This document shows, in pieces, positions 53,920 through 62,367 of a stretch of DNA of 64,000 nt. Every line of letters starts with the position of its first letter. Position 1 is the first letter of the stretch. Location: positions 247,010 to 311,009 of the forward strand of contig NZ_JAUASX010000003.1 in the NCBI RefSeq assembly GCF_030345715.1. The letters are read 5' to 3'. Source of the stretch: Solimonas sp. SE-A11 (GTDB lineage: Bacteria; Pseudomonadota; Gammaproteobacteria; Nevskiales; Nevskiaceae). Under the pieces are notes generated by a model, which saw only the letters and a program-made list of their open reading frames with translations, was not told the DNA's origin and did not search any database. The translations under genes were made by a program, and so were the position numbers.

Positions 53920-55167
53920 ATGCTTTTCCGCCAGAACCGTGTCGCCGTTCCGCGCGACCTGTCTACCGTCACGTCCTACGATCCTGCCGCCGAGACCAAT
54001 CCGCTCGATGTAGGGCTCAAGCGCGATGCCAGCGAGCGCATCTGGTCGTCGGTGGAAGCCATGTACCGCAGCGGCCTGCATCCGGGCGTGTCGCTGACCG
54101 TGCGCCGCGGTGGGCGCGTGATCCTGGATCGAGCCATCGGCCATGCGCGCGGCGCCGCGCCGGGCGTGGGCGGCGAGAAGCTTGCGCTGACGCCCCAGAC
54201 GCCGGTCTGCCTGTTCTCTGCGTCCAAGGCGATCAGCGCGATGCTGATCCACAAGCTGGCGGAGCAGGGCAAGCTCGAGCTGGACGGCCGCGTCGCCGAC
54301 TACCTGCCGGAGTACGGCAATAATGGCAAGCAGACCACCACGCTGCGCCAGTTGCTGGCGCACCGCGCCGGCATCCCGGACGTGCCGCTGAAGAATGTCG
54401 ATGCGACGCTGCTCAACGACTTCGACATGATCGTGAAGCTGCTCTGCGCGTCCAAGCCCAATGCCGCGCACGGCCGCCAGCAGTCCTACCATGCCGTGAC
54501 CGCGGGCTACATCGCCGGTGCCGTGGCACAGCGCGTCAGCGGCCGCTCGCTGCAGGAGCTGCTGCGCACCGAGATCGCCGAGCCGCTGGGCTGCAAGTAC
54601 CTGCGCTACGGCCTGGCGCCTGAAGACCAGGGCAAGGCCGCGCTCAATGCCTTCACCGGGCCGGACCTGCCGGCGCCGCTGGCCTACGTGGCGCGCCGCG
54701 CGCTGTACCTGGATTTCGACGAAGTGGCGGTGCTGACCAACGACCAGCGCTTCATGGAGTCCGTGGTGCCCGCGGCCAACATCTACGCCACCGCCGACGA
54801 GGCTGGCCGCTTCTACCAGATGCTGCTCGATGGTGGCATCTGGGAGGGCAAGCGGGTGTTCCGCTCGCAGACCATCGCCGAGGCCGTGCGCCCGGCGGGC
54901 CCGATCCAGATCGACCGCACGCTGCTGGCGCCGGTGCGTTTCTCGCCGGCCTTCGTGCTGGGCGAGAAGCCCTTTGGCCTCTACGGCGCCAACTGCCCGA
55001 ACGCCTTCGGCCACCTGGGCTTCCTCAACATCATCTGCTGGGCCGATCCGGACCGCGACATCTCGGTGTCGCTGCTCAACACCGGCAAGACGGTGGCGCC
55101 GGACAGCCTGCTGACGGTGGCGCGAGTGCTGGGGTCGATCAGCCGGAATTGTCCGCGGGTGCGGTGA
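53920..55167 (+). CDS. Beta-lactamase-fold serine hydrolase (EstB-like esterase)
   Basis: A 415-residue penicillin-binding-protein-like hydrolase. The nucleophile Ser is in FSASKAIS (SxxK), and a Tyr-containing second motif is in SYHAVTAGY. The C-terminal HxG-like motif is FGHLGFLNI. No signal peptide is seen, so a cytoplasmic esterase rather than a cell-wall enzyme is likely. I chose the ATG at 53920; the longer frame overlaps the ABC1 gene on the other strand. Confidence 0.88.
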   Translation: MLFRQNRVAVPRDLSTVTSYDPAAETNPLDVGLKRDASERIWSSVEAMYRSGLHPGVSLTVRRGGRVILDRAIGHARGAAPGVGGEKLALTPQTPVCLFSASKAISAMLIHKLAEQGKLELDGRVADYLPEYGNNGKQTTTLRQLLAHRAGIPDVPLKNVDATLLNDFDMIVKLLCASKPNAAHGRQQSYHAVTAGYIAGAVAQRVSGRSLQELLRTEIAEPLGCKYLRYGLAPEDQGKAALNAFTGPDLPAPLAYVARRALYLDFDEVAVLTNDQRFMESVVPAANIYATADEAGRFYQMLLDGGIWEGKRVFRSQTIAEAVRPAGPIQIDRTLLAPVRFSPAFVLGEKPFGLYGANCPNAFGHLGFLNIICWADPDRDISVSLLNTGKTVAPDSLLTVARVLGSISRNCPRVR

Positions 55168-55444
55168 GGGGTTGGAGGGCGCTGCGTGCAGGGGGCGCAC
55201 CTCGATATGCGACGCTTCGCGGCGCTACTCGGTGCGAGCGTTTTGTGTTGCTTGAGGGGGCACGCTTGTCATGCGCAAGAGTGCCCCCGTCGGTCCTGAG
55301 TGCCGCGCCTTGGCGCGGTGTGTCGAAGGACTCGGTGTGAACGGGATTTTTCTTGATTCAAGTGTCTAAAAATTCCTGATATATCAATTTCTTGTTGTGT
55401 CTTTTATTGACTCCGAAGCGGCGGCAGGATGTAATTTGCAAACC
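55168..55444. other. Intergenic region upstream of the riboswitch
   Basis: No gene is supported here. The last about 100 bases before 55445 are AT-rich (around 55355-55415), fitting a promoter for the riboswitch-terC transcript. Exact -35 and -10 boxes cannot be assigned. Confidence 0.45.
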
Positions 55445-55565
55445 TCTCACGGGGAGTAGTCGGGGCGTCACAACGCTCCTGCAGTGTCGTCAGCACGGAA
55501 GACGGAGGTCTCGTCTCTCCCGGCACTGCGGTCCACGCCTTCGGCGTGTCTCGGCAAGACCGGAA
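55445..55565 (+). ncRNA. yybP-ykoY (Mn2+-sensing) riboswitch upstream of terC
   Basis: The leader carries the hallmark GGGGAGTAG (55451-55459) and the distal GCAAGACC (55554-55561) joined by helices, including GCAGTG/CACTGC (55481-55486 and 55524-55529) and a hairpin CACGCC-TTC-GGCGTG. This is the pattern of the yybP-ykoY motif, which binds Mn2+ and turns on Mn2+ exporters and TerC-type genes such as alx. The terC start is about 50 bases downstream. The control (terminator or ribosome-site exposure) cannot be told for certain; no clear T-tract terminator is seen. Confidence 0.8.
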
Positions 55566-55609
55566 CAGGCTCCACACCTGAAATCCGTCCATAAAAAGGT
55601 CTTGTCGCC

Positions 55610-56635
55610 ATGGTTTCCGTTGGTAGTCCGCTGTTGTGGTCGCTCTTCGCGGCCTTCGTCGTCGTTGCCCTGCTGATCGATTTCTTCGCCCTGCGCCAGC
55701 AGGGTGCGCATCGCGTGTCGATGAAGGAGGCCGGCATCTGGACGCTGGTCTGGGTGGCCGTGAGCTTCGTGTTCGTGGGCCTGCTGTGGTGGGGCCTGGG
55801 CGGCATGGGCGAGGACGCCGCCGCGCGCGCCATGGCCAACGACAAGGCCCTGGAGTTCATCACCGGCTATCTCATCGAGAAGGCCCTGGCGGTGGACAAC
55901 ATCTTCGTCTTCCTGATGCTGTTCACTTACTTCGCGGTGCCGCCGGAGTTCCAGAAGCGCGTGCTGATGCTGGGCATCCTCGGCGCGCTGGTGTTGCGCG
56001 GCGCGCTGATCCTGGTGGGCGCCTGGCTGATCGCGCAGTTCCACTGGATTCTCTACGTGTTTGGCGCCTTCCTGCTGTTCACCGGCATCAAGATGTGGTG
56101 GGCCGCGGGGCAGGAGCCGGACCTGGACAACAACCCGGCGCTGAACTGGCTGCGTCGCCGCATCAAGATCGCGCCGGACTACGACGGCGAGCGCTTCTTC
56201 ACCTACAAGGATGGCGTGAAGCTGGCTACCCCGCTGCTGGTGGTGGTGCTGCTGATCGGTATCGTGGATATCGTGTTCGCGGTGGACTCGATCCCGGCGA
56301 TCTTTGCGATCACCACTGATCCCTTCATCGTACTGACCTCCAACGTCTTCGCGATCCTGGGCTTGCGCGCGATGTACTTCTTGCTGGCGGGCATGCACGA
56401 GCGCTTCCACCTGCTGCCCTACGGCCTGGCGATCGTGCTGGTGTTCATCGGCAGCAAGATGCTGCTGATCGACATCTACAAGATTCCGGTGGCCTGGTCG
56501 CTGATCGGCACCGCCCTGATCCTGGGTACCACCATGGTCCTGTCGCTGAAGATTCCGCCGAAGGCAGGCGAGGCTCAGAAGCCGCGCGGCGCCTATCCCT
56601 TTGGCAGCAAGGAAAAGACCGGGGATCACGAGTAA
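55610..56635 (+). CDS. TerC-family integral membrane protein (Alx-like, Mn2+ export)
   Basis: A 341-residue protein with about nine membrane helices and conserved acidic residues in helices: EFITGYLIEKALAVDNIFVF and IGIVDIVFAVDSIPAIFAIT, the TerC signature. Alx/TerC proteins export Mn2+ or help load Mn2+ on exoproteins. The ATG at 55610 (MVSVGSPLLW) follows AAAAAGGT. An Mn2+ riboswitch in the leader supports the metal role. It is monocistronic with a strong terminator. Confidence 0.95.
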   Translation: MVSVGSPLLWSLFAAFVVVALLIDFFALRQQGAHRVSMKEAGIWTLVWVAVSFVFVGLLWWGLGGMGEDAAARAMANDKALEFITGYLIEKALAVDNIFVFLMLFTYFAVPPEFQKRVLMLGILGALVLRGALILVGAWLIAQFHWILYVFGAFLLFTGIKMWWAAGQEPDLDNNPALNWLRRRIKIAPDYDGERFFTYKDGVKLATPLLVVVLLIGIVDIVFAVDSIPAIFAITTDPFIVLTSNVFAILGLRAMYFLLAGMHERFHLLPYGLAIVLVFIGSKMLLIDIYKIPVAWSLIGTALILGTTMVLSLKIPPKAGEAQKPRGAYPFGSKEKTGDHE

Positions 56636-56671
56636 GTCTCGGGCTTCGCCGCTTCCTGCGGCAATCAACAA

Positions 56672-56709
56672 AAAGCCGTTCACCCTTAGACAGGGTGAAC
56701 GGCTTTCTT
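56672..56709. terminator. Terminator between terC and the second flavin monooxygenase
   Basis: A perfect 14-bp stem AAAGCCGTTCACCC (56672-56685) and GGGTGAACGGCTTT (56693-56706) with a 7-base loop, and TTTCTTG after it. It lies between convergent stops at 56635 and 56719 and probably serves both. Confidence 0.9.
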
Positions 56710-56718
56710 GTGCCTTGA

Positions 56719-58227
56719 TCAGCGCACCAGGCTGTAGTCACCCCGTGGCAAGCGGCGCATCTGCAGCCGGTACTGCGTGGCGAAGCCGGGGTACATGCTG
56801 CTGTTGAAGCCGTCCTCGGTCAGGTACCAGCTCTTGCAACCGGAGTTCCAGTTGGTGCCGGCGAGGCGCCGCTGGATTGCTGCGTTGTAGCGCTGCTGTG
56901 CGCCTTCGTGCACGTCGAGCCACTTCAGGTCCTGCTCGATCACCAGGCGCACACCCTGCACGATGTAGTCGATCTGCGACTCCATGTAGACCAGGGCGGA
57001 GTTGTGCCCGGGGCCTGAGTTGGGGCCGAAGGTGAAGAACAGGTTGGGATAGCCGGCGACGCTGACGCTGCGGTAGGCCTGCGCGCCGTGCCGCCAGTCC
57101 TCCGACAGCAGGCGCCCGCCCAGTCCGTGGATGGGGAAGGGCGTGCCGGTCTTGCTGACGTCGAAGCCGGTGGCGAAGACGATGCAGTCGGCCTGGTGCT
57201 CCACGCCTTCAACGGTGCGGATGCCCCGGGGGCTCAGCGTGGCGATGGGCCAGGTGATGAGCTTGGCGTTGGGCTGCCGTAGCGCCGGGTAGTAGTCGTT
57301 GGACACCAGCACGCGTTTGCAGCCGATGCGGTAGTCCGGCGTCAGTTGGCGGCGCATCCAGGCGTCGGGTACCTGCGAGTGCAGGTGCAGGCTCGCCACC
57401 TGTTCCAGCAGTCGGCTGGCCGGCGTGCGCCAGATCAGGCCGGTGGCCATGGATTCGTGCGCGGTGTATAGGGCCTGGCGCAGCGCGGACTGCGCCGCCG
57501 GCGCGCGGCGGAACAGCGCGCGCATCCAGTTGGGGGTGCCGTAGTCCGGCCGCGGCAGTACCCAGCCCGGCGTGCGCTGGAACACCTTGACGAAGCCGGC
57601 CTGCTTAACCAGCTCCGGGATGATCTGGATGGCGCTGGCGCCGGTGCCGATCACGGCGACGCGCTTGCCGGCGAAGTCGTAGCCGTGATCCCAACGCGCG
57701 CTGTGGATCTTGTGGCCTTCATAGCTGCCGATGCCCGGCATGTCCGGGAAGCTGGCGTTGGACAGCGGGCCCTGCGCCATCACCACGGTACGGGCGCCGT
57801 AGGTCTGCCCGACGGCGGTCTTGGCCAGCCAGCGGCGCGAGGCCTTGTCGAAGCTCAGCTCGATGACGTCCTGGCCGAAGCGGATCAGCGGTGCCAGCTC
57901 GTACTGCCGCACCAGGCCCTCGACGTAGGACAGGATCTCGCGGCTGCCGGAGTAGGCCCGCGACCAGTCCGGGTTCTGCGCGAAGCTGTAGGAGTAGAGA
58001 TTGGAGGGGATGTCGCAGGCGGCCCCGGGATACTGGTTATCGCGCCAGGTGCCGCCGACGGCGTTGCCGCGCTCCAGGATGACGATGTCGCGGATGCCGG
58101 CCTGGCGCAGGCGGATGGCGCTGCCCAGCCCGGCGAATCCGGCACCGACGATCAGGGTTTCATAGGTGTGCAGGACGGACGAGTCCTGCGGCCGCGTGTT
58201 ACGGCGTGCCTGGGTGGTGGTGCTCAT
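56719..58227 (-). CDS. Flavin-containing / Baeyer-Villiger-type monooxygenase (locus B)
   Basis: A 502-residue class B monooxygenase. FAD-binding GAGFAGLGSAI, the NADPH-binding GTGASAIQI, and a BVMO-like block around YEGHKIHSARWDH (between the two folds). It is related to the locus A enzyme but clearly diverged. I chose ATG 58227 (MSTTTQARR); an ATG at 58239 is an alternative, and a longer frame would be encoded by the palindromic repeat upstream. The ferritin-like gene is upstream on this strand, separated by the repeat cluster. Confidence 0.88.
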   Translation of the reverse strand: MSTTTQARRNTRPQDSSVLHTYETLIVGAGFAGLGSAIRLRQAGIRDIVILERGNAVGGTWRDNQYPGAACDIPSNLYSYSFAQNPDWSRAYSGSREILSYVEGLVRQYELAPLIRFGQDVIELSFDKASRRWLAKTAVGQTYGARTVVMAQGPLSNASFPDMPGIGSYEGHKIHSARWDHGYDFAGKRVAVIGTGASAIQIIPELVKQAGFVKVFQRTPGWVLPRPDYGTPNWMRALFRRAPAAQSALRQALYTAHESMATGLIWRTPASRLLEQVASLHLHSQVPDAWMRRQLTPDYRIGCKRVLVSNDYYPALRQPNAKLITWPIATLSPRGIRTVEGVEHQADCIVFATGFDVSKTGTPFPIHGLGGRLLSEDWRHGAQAYRSVSVAGYPNLFFTFGPNSGPGHNSALVYMESQIDYIVQGVRLVIEQDLKWLDVHEGAQQRYNAAIQRRLAGTNWNSGCKSWYLTEDGFNSSMYPGFATQYRLQMRRLPRGDYSLVR

Positions 58228-58257
58228 GGTGTGTTCCATTCGAGAAATGCTTTCGTT

Positions 58258-58398
58258 CCCTCTCCCGCTTGCGGGAGAGGGGTTCTGTCGGTCTTTCAAG
58301 ATTTACAGCAACCCTCTCCCCCCGTGTTTGCCGGACTGGAGAGTGACATCGAGTCACTCTCCAGTAAGCAAACACGCCTCTCCCGTGAACGGGAGAGG
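58258..58398. repeat. Cluster of REP-like hairpins between two operon genes
   Basis: Three inverted repeats: CCCTCTCCCGC-TT-GCGGGAGAGGG (58258-58281); a compound hairpin with outer arms CGTGTTTGC / GCAAACACG (58323-58331, 58368-58376) and a 13-bp inner stem ACTGGAGAGTGAC / GTCACTCTCCAGT (58335-58347, 58353-58365); and CCTCTCCCGT-GA-ACGGGAGAGG (58377-58398). It lies in the 181-base gap between the ferritin-like gene and the downstream monooxygenase. Confidence 0.85.
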
Positions 58399-58408
58399 GG
58401 AGTAATAG

Positions 58409-59335
58409 TCAGGCCGTCGGCTTCCAGGTCAGCTCATGGACCCAGCTCGGGATCTGCGGTAGCAGGCGCGGCGGGATCTTGCCGGTGAGGCGCACCAGGG
58501 CGTCCACCGGGACGTGATAGAGACGGTTGCGGCGGTTGACCATCCAGCCACCATGGCGGCTGATCAGCTGGAACCAGGGATTGCGCAGGCCGCCCGGCGT
58601 GCCGCCGACGCGCCGGTACTTGCGGATGGCTTCGTAGAGGCGTTCCTCCTTAAGGCCCAGTTCCACCAGGTTGTCGCGCATGCGGTTGAGCAGCGGCAGG
58701 TAGGCGAGGATGCCGATCAGCAGGCGCGGGTCAATCAGCTTGCCGGCCATCTGCAGGGTCTGCCGGTAGACCGGGCTGTGGCCGAGCATCTCCAGCACGT
58801 GGAAGTCGACGCCGAGGTGGCGCGCCTCGTCGGCGTTGATCTTCTCGAAGGCGGCGTGGCAGATGGGGTCCTTCACCGTTTCCAGCAGGAACTTGCACAG
58901 TGCGCCGTCGAGCGCGATCTCCAGCATGGGGATCACCGAGCCCAGCACCGACAGCGGCATGTCGTCGGCGTAGGCGTCGAGCCACTCCACCACCAGGCGG
59001 ATATTGATGTTGGGTTCTGGCAGGCCTTCGCCGTCGAGCATGCCCCAGCGCTGCATCAACGCCATCTCGGCGTTGGCGTGGCGCTGCTCCTCGGCATGGA
59101 AGTAGGTATAGATCTCGCGCAGTGTGTCGTTGGGGGCCTTCTTGGCCATGGCGGCGAAGCCGCGCGCGCCGACATGCTCGATCCACATCAGGTCGGCCAT
59201 GAAGGCCTTGAGCTTGGGATAGAGATCGGGGTCGTTGGTGACGAGCTCGCGGCCGGGGGCGTCCCAGTCGATATCGGCCAGGGCCCACTGCGAGGCCTTG
59301 ATCTTGTCGCGCATCCTGTCGAGGTCGAGTTGCAT
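58409..59335 (-). CDS. Ferritin-like di-iron domain protein
   Basis: A 308-residue helical protein with di-iron-type motifs AEEQRHANAE (about residue 81) and NADEARHLGVDFH (about residue 165), each a Glu/Asp with E-x-x-H or E-x-R-H. The family is related to di-iron oxygenases or desaturase-like reductases. It is upstream of the locus B monooxygenase and 22 bases downstream of the SDR gene, suggesting a joint oxidation pathway. Its relative in locus A is the PF10118-like protein, though the two are not closely alike. Confidence 0.8.
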   Translation of the reverse strand: MQLDLDRMRDKIKASQWALADIDWDAPGRELVTNDPDLYPKLKAFMADLMWIEHVGARGFAAMAKKAPNDTLREIYTYFHAEEQRHANAEMALMQRWGMLDGEGLPEPNINIRLVVEWLDAYADDMPLSVLGSVIPMLEIALDGALCKFLLETVKDPICHAAFEKINADEARHLGVDFHVLEMLGHSPVYRQTLQMAGKLIDPRLLIGILAYLPLLNRMRDNLVELGLKEERLYEAIRKYRRVGGTPGGLRNPWFQLISRHGGWMVNRRNRLYHVPVDALVRLTGKIPPRLLPQIPSWVHELTWKPTA

Positions 59336-59357
59336 GGGTGTTCCTTGTCGGTGGTGC

Positions 59358-60179
59358 TCAGGCGCGCTTCATCAGGCGGCCGATCAGGGCCGCGCCGCGC
59401 TGGTAGGTGACGGGGGCCAGGCGCTTGCTGCGCCAGACCAGACGTGCGTCGAGCTGCGGCAGCACGTAGAGTTCGCCGCGGTCCAGGGCGTTGAGGGTCT
59501 TGCGGGCGACGCCGTCGGCGGAGACGCCCGTCCAGCGCATCAGCGTGCTGGCGAAGCGCGAGGAGCCGTCGGCGATGCGACCGTCGCGCACGATGTTGGT
59601 CTTGACGAAGGTGGGGCAGAGCGCGGTAACGGCGATGCCGCTGTCGTCCAGCTCGGCGGCCAGGGTCTCGGACAGGGCCAGCACGCCGGCCTTGGTGACG
59701 TTGTAGGGCCCCATCAGCGGCGCGGCAGCGAAGCTGGCGGCGGAGGCGACATTGATGATGCCGCCGTGGCCGAGCCGGCGCAGGCGCGGGGCGAAGACGT
59801 GGCAGCCGTGGATCACGCCCCAGAGGTTGACCCCCATGGTCCACTGCCAGTCCTCGATGCCGATCTCGCCCACCGGCTTGCCGCCGATACCGACGCCTGC
59901 ATTGTTGACCACCAGGTCCACCGGAGCGCCGAGCAGGCGCTCGGCCTCGTCGGCCAGGGTTTCCACGTCGGCCAGGCGGCTGACGTCGCAGGCCAGGGCA
60001 TGGGCGCCGCCGAGGCGGCCGATCAGGCGCACGGTTTCCTCGGCGAGTTCGGCGCGGATGTCGGCGCAGACCACCTGGCCACCGCGGGCGGCGATCTCCA
60101 GGGCAAAGGCGCGGCCGATGCCGCTGCCGGCTCCGGTCACCACGGCCTTGGCCTGCCGGCTTCTCTTGTTGCTGGGCAT
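59358..60179 (-). CDS. Short-chain dehydrogenase/reductase (locus B)
   Basis: A 273-residue SDR with TGAGSGIG, NNAGVGIGG and the catalytic YNVTKAG (Tyr-x-x-x-Lys), so a functional alcohol/ketone dehydrogenase is predicted. The start ATG at 60179 is the first gene of the minus-strand module, divergent from a TetR regulator. Confidence 0.92.
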   Translation of the reverse strand: MPSNKRSRQAKAVVTGAGSGIGRAFALEIAARGGQVVCADIRAELAEETVRLIGRLGGAHALACDVSRLADVETLADEAERLLGAPVDLVVNNAGVGIGGKPVGEIGIEDWQWTMGVNLWGVIHGCHVFAPRLRRLGHGGIINVASAASFAAAPLMGPYNVTKAGVLALSETLAAELDDSGIAVTALCPTFVKTNIVRDGRIADGSSRFASTLMRWTGVSADGVARKTLNALDRGELYVLPQLDARLVWRSKRLAPVTYQRGAALIGRLMKRA

Positions 60180-60188
60180 GCTGTCCCT

Positions 60189-60263
60189 CGGAATTGGATT
60201 GCTGCGATGCAGCGAATTGACTGTGGCTACGGTATTCCCGACACTTGTTCGGATTCAATTCGG
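60189..60263. promoter_or_regulatory. Candidate inverted TetR sites in the divergent promoter
   Basis: CGGAATTGGAT (60189-60199) and ATTCAATTCGG (60253-60263) form an imperfect inverted pair (consensus C-S-GAATTG-R-AT). They flank a small dyad GCTGC-GAT-GCAGC (60201-60213). Assignment as operators of the TetR regulator is inference. Confidence 0.35.
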
Positions 60264-60272
60264 AAGATTTCC

Positions 60273-60896
60273 ATGCCGCGCAAACCCCAGCAGCAGCGGG
60301 CCAAGACCACGGTGTCGAGCATCGTGGAGGCGGCGATGATCGTGCTGGCCACGCAGGGCCCGAAAGGCGTCACCACCCGCAAGATCGCGGACGTGGCGGG
60401 TATCGGCGTGGGCTCGCTCTATGAGTATTTCGAGAACCGCGAGCAGGTCTACGACGCGATCTTCGAGCGGCTGGTGCAGGACGCGGTGAAGACCATCCAG
60501 CCGCTGATTCCGGAACTTGTTCGGCTTTCGATCCGCGAGGCGGTGCGCACGCTGCTGCTGAAACTGCGCGAATTGCTGATGGAAAACGACGGCCGCTACC
60601 TGATGTGCGTGCGCTATGCGCCGCACCTGGCGCAGCGTAATCCGCTGGAGCCCCTGCGCAAGGTGCTGACCGAGCTGCTGATGCAGTACGTGATGCGCCA
60701 TCCGCAGTACATGCAGGTGCCGAACCTGGCGACCATGGGCTACATCCACATCCATGGCGGCACCTTCACGGTGATCCGCCACCTGGCCGACCCGACGCCG
60801 CCGATGAGCTTCGATGAGCTCGCCGACGGCCTGGCCGACATGGTGTCCTACTGTGCCGAAGGCGGGCTGCGCGATCGTGCCGCAGGGCTGCGGTGA
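60273..60896 (+). CDS. TetR family regulator of locus B
   Basis: A 207-residue TetR/AcrR protein. The DNA-binding helices are in VLATQGPKGVTTRKIADVAG and GVGSLYEYFENREQVYDAIF. The ligand domain is of the type following DUF-like PHLAQRNPLEPL. The ATG at 60273 has AGATTTCC upstream, a weak ribosome site. It is divergent from the SDR-ferritin-monooxygenase run and probably represses it. Confidence 0.88.
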   Translation: MPRKPQQQRAKTTVSSIVEAAMIVLATQGPKGVTTRKIADVAGIGVGSLYEYFENREQVYDAIFERLVQDAVKTIQPLIPELVRLSIREAVRTLLLKLRELLMENDGRYLMCVRYAPHLAQRNPLEPLRKVLTELLMQYVMRHPQYMQVPNLATMGYIHIHGGTFTVIRHLADPTPPMSFDELADGLADMVSYCAEGGLRDRAAGLR

Positions 60897-61040
60897 GATG
60901 GGCTCAAGCAGACGCGCGGGATCAGCGTGAGGGAGACGTTGCTTCGCCCAGCGTGCGGTGAGAAGGTAGCGCGTAGCGCCGGATAAGGGACAACGGCCTG
61001 CCTGTTCGCGGGGGCCTGCGGCGCGCCCCTCACCCCGGCC

Positions 61041-61064
61041 CCTCTGCCCGCACGCGGGCAGAGG
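61041..61064. repeat. REP-like palindrome
   Basis: CCTCTGCCCGC-AC-GCGGGCAGAGG, an 11-bp perfect inverted repeat 35 bases downstream of the ECF sigma gene stop. It shares its core with the palindromes at 10018-10040 and 58258-58398. The 200-base gap 60897-61098 holds nothing else I recognise. Confidence 0.8.
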
Positions 61065-61098
61065 GAGGTCATTGCATGGCGATGCAGTGGCAATCGCT

Positions 61099-62367
61099 TC
61101 AGTGCAGGCGCGTGCTGTCGCACTCGGCCGCACGCCGCAGCATCAGCTCACGCTCGCGGCCGTTGCGCGTCAGCGAGGCGGCACGCTCGAACTCCGTGCG
61201 CGCCTCATCCAGGCGCCCAAGCTTGAAGAGCAGGTCGCCGCGCACGCCGGGCAGCAGGTGGTAGTTCTTCAGCGCGGCTTCGGACTGCAGGGCGTCCACC
61301 AGCTCCAGGCCGGCGGAGGGGCCGTAGGCCATCGAGACGGCCACGGCGCGGTTGAGGTCCACCACCGGTGAGGACATCAGCTGCGAGAGGGCGTCGTAGA
61401 GCGCGGCGATGCGCACCCAGTCGGTGTCTTCGGCCTTGCGGGCGCGGGCATGGCAGGCGGCGATGGCGGCCTGCAGCGCGTAGGGGCCCAGGCCGCCGCC
61501 GAGCTGCTCGACGCGCTTGAGGGCGCCCAGGCCGCGGCGGATCAGCAGCAGGTCCCAGCGCGCGCGGTTCTGCTCCAGCAACAGCACCGGCTCGCCCTTG
61601 GGGCCGATACGGGCGTGCTGGCGCGAGGCCTGGATCTCCATCAGCGAGACCAGGGCGTGTACCTCGGGCTCCTGTGGGGCGAGGCCGGCGAGGATGCGGC
61701 CCAGGCGCAGGGCTTCGTCGCACAGCGCGGGGCGCATCCAGTCGTCGCCGGCGGTGGCGGCATAGCCTTCGTTGAACAGCAGGTAGATCACCTCCAGCAC
61801 GGAGCCCAGGCGCTCGCCCAGCTCGGCGCCGCGCGGTACCTCGAAGGGCACGCGCGCTTCGGTCAGTGTGCGCTTGGCACGCACGATGCGCTGCGCCATG
61901 GTGGGTTCCGATACCAGGAAGGCGCGGGCGATCTCGTCGGTGCTCAGGCCCGCGAGCAGGCGCAGCGTCAGCGCGGCGCGCCCTTCGGTGGACAGCACCG
62001 GGTGGCAGGCGATGAACATCAGGCGCAGCAGGTCGTCGCCGATGTCGTTGTCCAGCTCTGCGTCGAAGTCGGGCATCGCCAGTTCCTCCTCCTGCAGCTC
62101 GCGGCCCAGTTCCTCGTGCTTGCGCGCGGCGAGCCTGAGGTGGCGCAGGCGGTCGATGGCGCGGTGCTTGGCGGTGGCCATCAGCCAGGCGCCCGGGTTG
62201 TCCGGGACGCCGGCCCCGGGCCATTGCTCCAGTGCCGCCACCAGTGCGTCCTGCGCCATCTCCTCGGCCAGGCTGACGTCGTGCAGCAGGCGCGTGAGGC
62301 CGGCGATCAGGCGCGGCGACTCCATGCGCCAGACGGCGTCGATGCGGCGGCGGACCGGGTCGTTCAC
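61099..62367 (-). CDS. ECF42-type RNA polymerase sigma factor (DUF6596)
   Basis: A 422-residue sigma factor. The N-terminal sigma region 2 (VRRRIDAVWRMESPRLIAGL, WLMATAKHRAIDRLR) and region 4 (EGRAALTLRLLAGLSTDEIARAFLV) are followed by a long DUF6596 helical C-domain with TPR-like end (ALQAAIAACHARARKAEDTDW, LPGVRGDLLFKLGRLDEAR). This is the architecture of ECF42, which is usually encoded next to YCII/DGPF proteins and has no classic anti-sigma factor. Two such genes lie directly upstream here. Confidence 0.93.
   Translation of the reverse strand: MNDPVRRRIDAVWRMESPRLIAGLTRLLHDVSLAEEMAQDALVAALEQWPGAGVPDNPGAWLMATAKHRAIDRLRHLRLAARKHEELGRELQEEELAMPDFDAELDNDIGDDLLRLMFIACHPVLSTEGRAALTLRLLAGLSTDEIARAFLVSEPTMAQRIVRAKRTLTEARVPFEVPRGAELGERLGSVLEVIYLLFNEGYAATAGDDWMRPALCDEALRLGRILAGLAPQEPEVHALVSLMEIQASRQHARIGPKGEPVLLLEQNRARWDLLLIRRGLGALKRVEQLGGGLGPYALQAAIAACHARARKAEDTDWVRIAALYDALSQLMSSPVVDLNRAVAVSMAYGPSAGLELVDALQSEAALKNYHLLPGVRGDLLFKLGRLDEARTEFERAASLTRNGRERELMLRRAAECDSTRLH

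Noticed and set aside
55392..55676. A 94-codon frame across the terC leader
   Set aside because: It overlaps the riboswitch and the terC start in another frame; better explained by the structured RNA.
58166..58405. Small frame in the hairpin cluster
   Set aside because: It is made of palindromic repeat sequence and antisense to the monooxygenase start.
10018..61064. CRISPR array from the recurring palindromes
   Set aside because: The copies are far apart, few, and palindromic; there are no regularly spaced repeats or cas genes.
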